Source of the DNA: a virus
Reading direction: 5' to 3' (one strand)
DNA length: 21,492 nt
IMG/VR virus record: IMGVR_UViG_3300003885_000049
Span: 1 to 21,492 of that record
The first letter of the stretch is position 1; every line of letters starts with the position of its first letter. Below are positions 1-5,413 of the stretch, piece after piece. Both the position numbers and the translations under genes were made by a program. A model generated the notes under the pieces. It saw nothing but the letters and a program-made list of their open reading frames with translations. It ran no database searches and had not been told where the DNA came from.

Positions 1-91
1 AGACTTTCTTGAACTGTCGGTCGGTATCATCACCGTCGATCGGTTCCCACTGTCGCCGATCGTCATCCCAACGCTCTTGGTTGAGCCATGT
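1..91. repeat. Terminal repeat, left copy (circular closure)
   Basis: The first 91 bases are identical to 21402-21492. The initiator gene crosses this join in frame, so the molecule is best read as a 21,401-bp circle or a circularly permuted phage genome cut at an arbitrary point. An exact repeat of 91 bases with no flanking similarity is also what a k-mer assembler leaves on a circular contig. Confidence 0.95.
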
Positions 92-727
92 CGCCGGGTA
101 AGGGCACCACTGGCTAGATGCCTTATCGGATCTGGCGAACTCCCGCACAGCGGCAAGGAGGGCCTCGGCATCGACATTAGCCAGGGCTTTCGAGTACGCT
201 TTTCTCGCGGCGCCCTTTCCCACCTTCCGGGGGTAAGAAGCCCACCAACCATCGAAATGTGAGCACTCTTCCTTTCTTCCCTTCTTGACTTCTTCCCTTC
301 TTCCCTTCTTCCCTTCTTCCTTTTTGGTCCGCGCGTGGTCCGCAAGTGGTCCGCAAGTGGTCCGCAAGTGGTCCACAAGTGGTCCGCTACTGGTCGGGGG
401 GGCGTCTTTGTCACCTTGATATACGTCGTAATTCTCGATACTTATGATCGATTTGCCCTGGTCCACAAAACGCAAAATCATCCCTGACTCCTCCAAACGG
501 AGTAAAGAACGCCTAACCGTCGATTTCGGCATTTCCAGTGCGTTAGAGAGGTATCGCTCCGATGCCTCAACTTGACCTCGATTAAGCTGTATTCCCCGAT
601 ATTTTGCACCGTTTTTGTAATTTGCCTTCAGTAAAAGCCACACAAAAACGGCGAACGCGGAATGGTCTTTGATGATTGGGTGGTCCGACAACGATCGGTA
701 CAACTTAATGTATGTCTCAACTCCCAT
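1..727 (-). CDS. Phage replication initiator, O/DnaD-like winged helix (continues across the circular join)
   Basis: The gene runs off the left edge and continues at 21401 down to a TAA at 21367, giving 253 residues in all. Residues 1-105 match the N-terminal winged-helix domain of phage replisome organisers: an IKLYRSLSDHPI opening, a VWLLLKANYKNG helix and a PKSTVRRSLLRLEESGMI recognition helix. Residues 106-155 are a low-complexity linker coded by an 11-bp iteron array and a homopurine tract. Residues 156-253 carry the FDGWWASYPRKVGKGAA and CPYPATWLNQERW motifs common at the C-terminus of such proteins. It probably binds the origin and recruits the host helicase. The ATG at 727 has only a weak ribosome binding site. 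The stop overlaps the downstream start (ATGACTAA, 8 nt). It follows the zinc-finger gene by 35 bp. The family call rests on motif recognition; direct origin binding is inferred. Confidence 0.85.
   Translation of the reverse strand, partial: MGVETYIKLYRSLSDHPIIKDHSAFAVFVWLLLKANYKNGAKYRGIQLNRGQVEASERYLSNALEMPKSTVRRSLLRLEESGMILRFVDQGKSIISIENYDVYQGDKDAPPTSSGPLVDHLRTTCGPLADHARTKKEEGKKGRREEVKKGRKEECSHFDGWWASYPRKVGKGAARKAYSKALANVDAEALLAAVREFARSDKASSQWCPYPATWLNQERWDDDRRQWEPIDGDDTDRQFKKV
266..325. repeat. Homopurine/homopyrimidine tract with 8-bp period
   Basis: The plus strand is pyrimidine-only from 266 to 286 and from 289 to 325, broken only by GA at 287-288. A TTCCCTTC unit repeats head to tail at 293-300, 301-308 and 309-316. 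The tract lies inside the initiator gene and codes a Lys/Glu/Arg/Gly linker. Such tracts can adopt triplex structure or act as easily melted elements; its position directly beside the 11-bp iterons suggests an origin component, which is inference. Confidence 0.85.
326..397. repeat. Tandem 11-bp iterons inside the initiator gene (candidate origin)
   Basis: GGTCCGCAAGT occurs three times perfectly at 337-347, 348-358 and 359-369. Close variants lie at 326-336, 370-380 and 381-391, with a partial seventh copy at 392-397. Eleven is not a multiple of three, so the repeat is read in all three frames and gives an 11-residue peptide repeat (GPLVDHLRTTC, then GPLADHART). One helical turn per unit places every copy on the same DNA face. 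Iterons inside the O gene are the classic lambda origin layout; here that role is inferred. Confidence 0.85.
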
Positions 728-762
728 GATGACACTCTTTGATGCGGCTAGTGAGGTGGGTA

Positions 763-1119
763 TTACGTGGCACCAGAACGCATCACCTCCCCCTCTATTT
801 GAGAAAGAACACAGACCACATCTGCATAGATTCCGATTTTCTGACCTTCCTTTAGGATACATTTCAGGATTTGATCTAATCGAGTTAGCGATCGTGTGAG
901 TTTGTAAATCGGCCCATCCTCACTGAACCGGTAAAACCCGGGTCTGCCAACTCCCCGGACTTTCCTTGCCCCCAGGGCATACCAAGCAGTGACGACACGA
1001 CGTTCTTTCGGCGTTAGTTGGCCATCAATCATTGGCCCACAGCCCCACTCACGTCCACAGACAAGATGGCTGCCGCTGACACCGATCAAGGGGCTAGAAC
1101 ATTCTGAACAAATCCTCAT
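763..1119 (-). CDS. Small zinc-finger protein of unknown function
   Basis: 118 residues. The N-terminus has CSEC at residues 4-7 and further Cys in CGREWGC at about residues 21-27, a spacing that suggests one zinc site. The remainder is basic and probably helical, with a stretch resembling a DNA-binding helix around YKLTRSLTRLDQILKCILK. The ATG at 1119 has AAAGG about nine bases upstream. It lies between the pentamer-repeat block and the replication initiator, so a role in replication or its control is reasonable, but no family is recognised. The gene ends at 763, 35 bp before the initiator start. Confidence 0.75.
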   Translation of the reverse strand: MRICSECSSPLIGVSGSHLVCGREWGCGPMIDGQLTPKERRVVTAWYALGARKVRGVGRPGFYRFSEDGPIYKLTRSLTRLDQILKCILKEGQKIGIYADVVCVLSQIEGEVMRSGAT

Positions 1120-1148
1120 TCAAGAAGCCTTTCGCAATAAATGCCATG

Positions 1149-1184
1149 AAAAAGACGTCAACGAACGGTTAAGTATCGTTGACG
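1149..1184 (-). terminator. Possible hairpin terminator in repeat copy 1
   Basis: On the minus strand a 9-bp stem (plus-strand arms 1156-1164 and 1176-1184) with an 11-base loop is followed after two bases by TTTTT (1149-1153). It could attenuate transcription before the zinc-finger and initiator genes. The second copy of the hairpin lacks the full T-run, so this could equally be a protein-binding palindrome. Confidence 0.4.
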
Positions 1185-1354
1185 CCAACCTAGCCGTGCC
1201 CTGCCATGCCGTGCCATGCCTTGCCTAGCCACGCCATGCCACGCCTTGCCGTGAGCAAAGACGCCAACGAACGGTTAAGTATCGTTGACGCCAACCTTGC
1301 CTAGCCTTGCCCTGCCATGCCGTGCCATGCCTTGCCACGCCATGCCACGCCTTG
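1151..1354. repeat. Duplicated ~100-bp block: hairpin plus GCCNN pentamer arrays
   Basis: Two copies are offset by 106 bp. Each begins with a nearly identical 38-bp element (1154-1191 and 1260-1297; one T/C difference) containing an inverted repeat GTCAACGA/TCGTTGAC. Each is followed by a tandem pentamer array GCCNN, with 12 units at 1193-1252 and 11 units at 1299-1353. The copies differ mainly by gain or loss of whole pentamers. No gene fits the stretch, since period 5 does not suit a coding frame. It forms most of the 242-bp gap between the genes ending at 1362 and starting at 1119. A replication or regulatory role is inferred from its place among replication genes. Confidence 0.9.
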
Positions 1355-1361
1355 AACAAAA

Positions 1362-1988
1362 CTACTTCCAGCTAACAACTTCGAACTTGCCATAACGGCC
1401 CCGCCATGTCCCAAGGCCCACGGCAATCCCACCCTGGATAAAGATGTTGTGCAATTGCTGCTCTTGGATTTGGTCATTAGCAAACAGATTCAAGGTCAAC
1501 TCAAGCTGCCATTCCATCGGTAGCGTCGGCCGCTCTTTCGGGTTTGGGATCCCCTTCTCTAACCGCGCAACGTCGCGCTTGATAAAAACCTTACTCGACT
1601 CGCAAACTCCTCGGTCGTTAAACCGATCAAACTTAATCGGCTTACCATTTCGAGTGAAGATCAAGTCTTCGCTGTACTCCTTGCCCGGCGCAGAAATCGA
1701 GACATAAGCCGCGCACGCCTCGGTGAACTTCTTGTATTTCCGAGACTCGAGCAACCGCTTAGGCGCGGAGTCCGTGTTTTTCGCAGATAGGAACGACATT
1801 ACGTTGATCGATGGCAGCGTAAGAGTCATCCCATCCGGGCCAAGATACAACTTTTGAGAGGGGGTCAACTTCGTATCGTTGTCCCCTGGATAACGATCGA
1901 ACATTATCGGGGTCAGTCCCTTTAGTTTCACGTTTCGACATATCTTTTCCCTCGTTCCCGATTCAGATCTAGTTTTAGTTACTTCCAT
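1362..1988 (-). CDS. Conserved-looking phage protein in the replication region, function unknown
   Basis: 208 residues with no signal peptide or membrane segment. The C-terminus has GLGTWRGRYGKFEVVSW at about residues 191-207. Similar glycine/arginine endings followed by FGRF-type strands occur, as I recall, in hypothetical proteins of small siphophages; the match is from memory only. Residues 40-75 (LTPSQKLYLGPDGMTLTLPS) look like beta structure. GGAGAG lies about ten bases before the ATG at 1988. It sits 26 bp downstream of the 98-residue gene and two genes downstream of the SSB-like gene, so a DNA-binding or recombination accessory role is possible. It is the last gene before the pentamer block. 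Confidence 0.75.
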   Translation of the reverse strand: MEVTKTRSESGTREKICRNVKLKGLTPIMFDRYPGDNDTKLTPSQKLYLGPDGMTLTLPSINVMSFLSAKNTDSAPKRLLESRKYKKFTEACAAYVSISAPGKEYSEDLIFTRNGKPIKFDRFNDRGVCESSKVFIKRDVARLEKGIPNPKERPTLPMEWQLELTLNLFANDQIQEQQLHNIFIQGGIAVGLGTWRGRYGKFEVVSWK

Positions 1989-2014
1989 TTCTCTTTCTCT
2001 CCATTTTAAACTAA

Positions 2015-2311
2015 CTAAACGTTCAAAGCCCGTTCTCGCAACGCCGGCGTAAGCTTAGACACAGGTACAATTTCCATCAGTGATTCAATGACGCTGCGAG
2101 CCTCAACAAGTTTCGCCGAATCAGACGGCCCCTTCAGACCCATCTCTGTGGCGATGCTTGTAATTACAGAAGCAGCAATCGGCCGAGTAAACTTCAATTC
2201 TTCATTGGCAGCTTTCGCAATGTCGAGAAGCTTGCATTTCTCATCGACATACATCCGTATGAAATGCTCTTCAATCCAGCGGTCCAGTAGTCGTTGATCG
2301 ACTCTTTTCAT
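2015..2311 (-). CDS. Small helical hypothetical protein
   Basis: 98 residues from the ATG at 2311, chosen because TAGGAG lies seven to eight bases upstream; the frame stays open to 2350 but has no better start. The sequence begins MKRVDQRLLDRWIEEHFIRMY and appears all-helical and charged, with no Cys motif or membrane segment. It lies 35 bp after the SSB-like gene. No family is recognised. A small accessory DNA-metabolism protein is plausible from context only. Confidence 0.7.
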   Translation of the reverse strand: MKRVDQRLLDRWIEEHFIRMYVDEKCKLLDIAKAANEELKFTRPIAASVITSIATEMGLKGPSDSAKLVEARSVIESLMEIVPVSKLTPALRERALNV

Positions 2312-2346
2312 TGATAGTCTCCTACGCGTTCGGATTAGGTGGGGAG

Positions 2347-2895
2347 TCAAAAAGGGACATCATTAGCATCGTTTGGGTTTTCATAGTCGGAGGGGGCGCT
2401 CTCGGGTGGAGTCTTTGGCAAGGAATCCAGGAAAACCGGGGCAGCTGCGCGCGGGTTAACCGCGGGCGGAATTGGGGGCGGAGGAAACGAAGGAACCTCA
2501 ACAACTACATCTCGAGGCGCCTGATGCGCGTCAAACATGACCATAATCCCATTTAGGTCAACCGGTTGCTTCATTCCTCTTCCGTCGGCCGCGGCCAGGC
2601 GGATGGCGGGGACGGTTTTTCCTTCGTACTCGACGTTCGTTCGGTAGCAAATCACCAGACGGCCAATCCAAGCATCGGTATTGTCACCGTACAATTCTCG
2701 CATTGTGTTTTCATTGGTCACGTTCAGGGCAAGTTTTTTCTCACTCTGCGTAAACAAGATGACAACTTGTTCGCCGGTGTCTTTGAATCCTTCCTCAAGC
2801 CAAGCTGACTTAATTTTCAGCCACTGATATGGGGCGGGAAGGTGCTTGTGCCTAAGCCAATCGCCACCACCCGTACGCCCAGATAAATCCACCAT
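2347..2895 (-). CDS. Single-stranded DNA-binding-like protein with acidic DNDVPF tail
   Basis: 182 residues. The N-terminal ~105 residues match a phage ssDNA-binding-like family: WLKIKSAWLEEGF, then LALNVTNENTMRELYGDNTD, then a WIGRLVICYRTNV strand and YEGKTVPAIRLA. A proline-rich linker follows (about residues 134-165, including PPPPIPP), and the protein ends in NDANDVPF. That tail resembles the acidic DDDIPF tip of bacterial SSB that docks replication proteins. The start at 2895 has a perfect AAGGAG eight bases upstream. It is 27 bp downstream of the CsrA-like gene. It probably coats ssDNA during replication or recombination. Confidence 0.8.
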   Translation of the reverse strand: MVDLSGRTGGGDWLRHKHLPAPYQWLKIKSAWLEEGFKDTGEQVVILFTQSEKKLALNVTNENTMRELYGDNTDAWIGRLVICYRTNVEYEGKTVPAIRLAAADGRGMKQPVDLNGIMVMFDAHQAPRDVVVEVPSFPPPPIPPAVNPRAAAPVFLDSLPKTPPESAPSDYENPNDANDVPF

Positions 2896-2922
2896 TTTGC
2901 GACTCCTTAAAAATGCCAGCCT

Positions 2923-3120
2923 TCAGACTGACGACGGCCTATCGTCCGGGCCATTCAATGGCCTCAATTCGGATCGATAGACGTTAAACTTTTTGTCGGC
3001 CTCAATTCCGATCTTCGCGACTCCATCCCGACTATCAACTACCATGATTTTTATGACGTCATCGGAATCGGGCATTTCGATGACGAAGTACTCGGATACT
3101 CCCCTTGATAAAACTAGCAT
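2923..3120 (-). CDS. csrA: CsrA-like RNA-binding translational regulator
   Basis: 65 residues, the normal CsrA length. It opens MLVLSRGVSEYFVI like cellular CsrA (MLxLxR at the N-terminus, with Leu4 and Arg6 kept). It continues IKIMVVDSRDGVAKIGIEAD, equivalent to the strand before the conserved IGI-A-PK segment, and ends with FNVYRSEL, which keeps the arginine corresponding to Arg44 of the RNA-binding VHREE motif. CsrA dimers bind GGA in hairpin loops near ribosome binding sites. The start overlaps the upstream stop by one base (TAATG), implying coupled translation. A phage copy could control phage mRNAs or redirect host carbon metabolism; the target is unknown. The residues between strands 1 and 2 (EMPDSDD) are slightly longer than in E. 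coli CsrA. Confidence 0.85.
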   Translation of the reverse strand: MLVLSRGVSEYFVIEMPDSDDVIKIMVVDSRDGVAKIGIEADKKFNVYRSELRPLNGPDDRPSSV

Positions 3121-3437
3121 TAGGCCATCCCATACTTTTCGATAAATCTTTCGAGCGTCATAACCTGGCTAGTGGTCTCCTCAACAAGGCAAGCTACGCC
3201 TTGCTCTTGCATCCGCAAACCAACGTCCATTGCGCTATCAACATCATGTCGAATCACAATCGATTTTCCGTCGGAATCTGTAAACCGGAATGATGGATCC
3301 CCAGTTAGGGAATCAGAAACCCAGACGATGTATTCCACCGCGGCCCGGTCTAGCTCAGCAGCCACGCTAAACGCATCGTCTAGCGATTCAACTTCAGTAA
3401 TTTGCTGACCCGTGCTTGTTCTGAAAGTATAGGACAT
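3120..3437 (-). CDS. Small acidic hypothetical protein
   Basis: 105 residues starting MSYTFRTSTGQQITEVESL. No Cys cluster, signal peptide or membrane helix is visible. It is acidic and probably alpha/beta. The ATG at 3437 is preceded by AAGGAAAG at good spacing and lies two bases after the upstream stop. Its own stop shares an A with the CsrA-like start, so the two are probably produced together and it could be a partner or antagonist of that protein; this is inference only. Confidence 0.7.
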   Translation of the reverse strand: MSYTFRTSTGQQITEVESLDDAFSVAAELDRAAVEYIVWVSDSLTGDPSFRFTDSDGKSIVIRHDVDSAMDVGLRMQEQGVACLVEETTSQVMTLERFIEKYGMA

Positions 3438-3439
3438 TC

Positions 3440-3679
3440 CTACTTTCCTTCGATTTCGGGTAGGTCCTCTGGCGACTCTGCCAGCACTACCTTAACGATT
3501 AACATGTTGCACGTAACACAGAACACGGCCAGTCGATTAGGTCGCTCAAATTCAACATTGATCTTTCGGCTGTTACACTTCGGACACGCGAAAGCAACCA
3601 TCCCGCAACATGCGCAGCATGACGACCGTAATTCCTTTACCGATGTCATTGGGACTTCAGGATTTCGTTTTGTGATCAT
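3440..3679 (-). CDS. Small zinc-ribbon protein
   Basis: 79 residues. Cys pairs lie at CCACCG, CPKC and CVTC, a zinc-ribbon arrangement over about residues 21-58. The start at 3679 overlaps the upstream stop (ATGA); an internal ATG at residue 11 is a possible alternative. The function is unknown. It is one of several Cys-rich small proteins in the early unit, a pattern common for phage proteins that modify host transcription or nucleases, which is not proven here. Confidence 0.7.
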   Translation of the reverse strand: MITKRNPEVPMTSVKELRSSCCACCGMVAFACPKCNSRKINVEFERPNRLAVFCVTCNMLIVKVVLAESPEDLPEIEGK

Positions 3680-3915
3680 TGACGGCGTATTCCAATCCTA
3701 TGTAGTTTTCTTTGGTAATCATCCCTAGCGTTTTCGATCCGGGCAAGGTCGTCACGTGTGAAGGGCCTCGAAATATCGATGACGTATTTGCCCGGGCGGA
3801 CCGTCGCCGCGGGCGGAGGCCCACCCATCACCACAATAGCAAGCAGCGCCAAGAATGTAATCTGTAACGTCGCGACAACGCCCACGGCAACGCCAAGCAG
3901 AAACTTGTATCTCAT
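3676..3915 (-). CDS. Small single-pass membrane protein
   Basis: 79 residues from the ATG at 3915, chosen because it overlaps the upstream stop as ATGA and has GGGAG about eight bases upstream; a TTG five codons earlier is less likely. Residues 4-30 form a hydrophobic helix ending IVVMGGPPPAA, followed by a soluble charged tail of about 48 residues. It could be a signal anchor with the tail outside the membrane. Superinfection exclusion and an early membrane role are possible; neither can be shown from sequence. Confidence 0.7.
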   Translation of the reverse strand: MRYKFLLGVAVGVVATLQITFLALLAIVVMGGPPPAATVRPGKYVIDISRPFTRDDLARIENARDDYQRKLHRIGIRRQ

Positions 3916-4241
3916 GACCCACACTCCCAAGGAGTCGACGGGGGATCACAATCACAATCATTCGAGAGACATTCGCACGGGGACCGATAGCAACCTTGGC
4001 ACACGGCGTGTAAGTCTACTTTTTCGAACTGCGTAATCGCCAAGCGAACCGCTTCCGTTCCAGTAATCGAGCAATCCCAATCCGAAAAGAAAATCGTCTT
4101 GTGAATCCGTTGGTTTCCAATCACCAGGAAAACCTCACACGTACTTTTTCCTGTCTCATAAGATCTGCAATGTTCCACACACACCACTTGATCGCTGGTG
4201 GTAATGAACTTGAATCGAGTGACCACAGAAGCCCACTTCAT
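3912..4241 (-). CDS. Cys-rich small protein, first gene of the early unit
   Basis: 109 residues from the ATG at 4241 with GGAG eight bases upstream; a GTG three codons earlier is a weaker choice. The C-terminal third is rich in Cys (CQGC, CEC, CDC and a final ECG), suggesting bound metal. The N-terminal half looks like beta strands (RFKFITTSDQVVCVEHC). It is the first gene downstream of the promoter at 4311-4340. No family is recognised. Confidence 0.65.
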   Translation of the reverse strand: MKWASVVTRFKFITTSDQVVCVEHCRSYETGKSTCEVFLVIGNQRIHKTIFFSDWDCSITGTEAVRLAITQFEKVDLHAVCQGCYRSPCECLSNDCDCDPPSTPWECGS

Positions 4242-4310
4242 AACCCGCACTCCAATGCGAAAGATTCCAAAAAACGCTTACATTCCGTTGTTAGTAGATT
4301 CCATATGCTC

Positions 4311-4340
4311 AATATAACAGAAGGCCTAAAATGAAGGCAA
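4311..4340 (-). promoter_or_regulatory. Sigma70-like promoter for the early/replication unit
   Basis: On the minus strand TTGCCT (4335-4340) and TATATT (4311-4316) are separated by 18 bp, with transcription expected to start near 4304. The -10 box matches five of six consensus bases and the -35 matches four. It lies in the 265-bp gap upstream of the first early gene and downstream of the terminator of the structural unit. Confidence 0.55.
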
Positions 4341-4433
4341 GTCTAAAAAAACAAATTTCTATTTTAAGGCTATCGCGCTTTCAGACGAATCGCCTTGACT
4401 GCCATTCCCATCAACCGGGGGCCCACCCCAAAT

Positions 4434-4471
4434 CCTAGCCGGTTAGGCTTAAGAAAGCCCAGCCGGCTGGG
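4434..4471 (-). terminator. Twin 14-bp palindromes after the last structural gene; probable terminator
   Basis: CCCAGCCGGCTGGG (4458-4471) is a perfect palindrome. On the minus strand it is followed at once by CTTTCTT, as in a Rho-independent terminator. Ten bases further on, CCTAGCCGGTTAGG (4434-4447) is a second, nearly palindromic copy. Together they follow the consensus CCYAGCCGGYTRGG. They lie 36 bp after the second capsid gene. The T-run is interrupted, so a paired operator is an alternative. Confidence 0.5.
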
Positions 4472-4506
4472 GTGACGATCACCAGGTAAAACCACAATAG
4501 GTAGTT

Positions 4507-5400
4507 CTACACGGTTGTCATCTTGACCAATGCACCCGTGGAATTTGGATCATGGTATCCACCGTCCGACCGATAGGTAGCCAGGATGTCCACTTGATGC
4601 CTAAACGCAGTCATCTCAGTAAGGACGGTAAGGTTGATAACGCCGGCATCATGCACCAGGTATCGATCCAGGGCCCCGAATACTAGATCTGTCGAAACCC
4701 GGTTCGAATAAATCGGATACCCGCGTAAATGCGGACGGCCATCGATCATTTCGAATTGGGTAGTGAGACTTTTCACATCCGCAATCATCGCGGGTGGGGC
4801 CACCCACCCACTAGTCTCGTAATAATCCGGGTCAATAGCGGATTCGAGCAGAGCCAAGTCGTCAGCTTCAACCTTCGGACCAAGCACGCCCAGAGCCGTA
4901 GCAACCGCCTGAATCCCAGTCGGCTTACTCGCTCCGTCTCCCTCAATGAAATGCCGATCGGTCCCTTTGCGTATTCGAGCCCCCAAAATAGCGCCTAAGT
5001 GCCCCATCACACCTGCATCAAACCGATCATCCCAGAGCTGTAAGGATGCCCTGAGAACAGTTGAGTACAAGTAAGGCTTAGTCTTCAGGACGTCGTAGGT
5101 AAGGTCAGCAGGGACCACCGCGGCATGTTCAGCTATGATCTGGGCTTCGATGAAGTCATCGGCCATTGGCCAGTCATGTTCAACCCCGCTGTCCGTCGAA
5201 ACCAGCGTAGCCCAGTGGCGAACCCCCGTGCTTGAGAGCGCCAGGTTGAAACTGGTGATCAGAGGCTCGTTAACCAGGAATCCGCCCGCGGAATCAGGGG
5301 CGACCCCCAATTGCCTCTTGATCTGCAAGGTTCGCACACCGCTTCCCTTTACAAATTCGTCCACATCAACGCTACGTCCGAAAATGTCACGGTCCTGCAT
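4507..5400 (-). CDS. Second HK97-fold major-capsid-like protein, no scaffold domain
   Basis: 297 residues from the ATG at 5400 (AGGA about ten bases upstream, 13 bp after the previous stop). Hallmarks of the HK97 capsid core are clear: LGVAPDSAGGFLVNEPL at residue 31, matching LGTAPDSLGGFTVPEGL at residue 174 of the first capsid protein; FIEGDGASKPTGI, the usual GDG-P-GI loop; GYPIYSNRVS; and the C-terminal FGALDRYLVHD and RHQVDILATYRSDGG strands. It lacks the coiled N-terminal delta domain and has no adjacent protease. It is the last gene of the structural unit, far from portal and protease. It may be a vertex or minor capsid subunit like T4 gp24; that is inference. Confidence 0.85.
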   Translation of the reverse strand: MQDRDIFGRSVDVDEFVKGSGVRTLQIKRQLGVAPDSAGGFLVNEPLITSFNLALSSTGVRHWATLVSTDSGVEHDWPMADDFIEAQIIAEHAAVVPADLTYDVLKTKPYLYSTVLRASLQLWDDRFDAGVMGHLGAILGARIRKGTDRHFIEGDGASKPTGIQAVATALGVLGPKVEADDLALLESAIDPDYYETSGWVAPPAMIADVKSLTTQFEMIDGRPHLRGYPIYSNRVSTDLVFGALDRYLVHDAGVINLTVLTEMTAFRHQVDILATYRSDGGYHDPNSTGALVKMTTV

Positions 5401-5413
5401 ATTGGTTTTGTTC

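Noticed and set aside
326-397. CRISPR-like array
   Set aside because: The 11-bp units are contiguous with no spacers and lie within a coding sequence.
1193-1353. Coding sequence for a repetitive peptide
   Set aside because: The period is five bases, the frames are short, and the minus-strand frame from 1483 to 1301 is just a shadow of the 208-residue gene running into the repeats.
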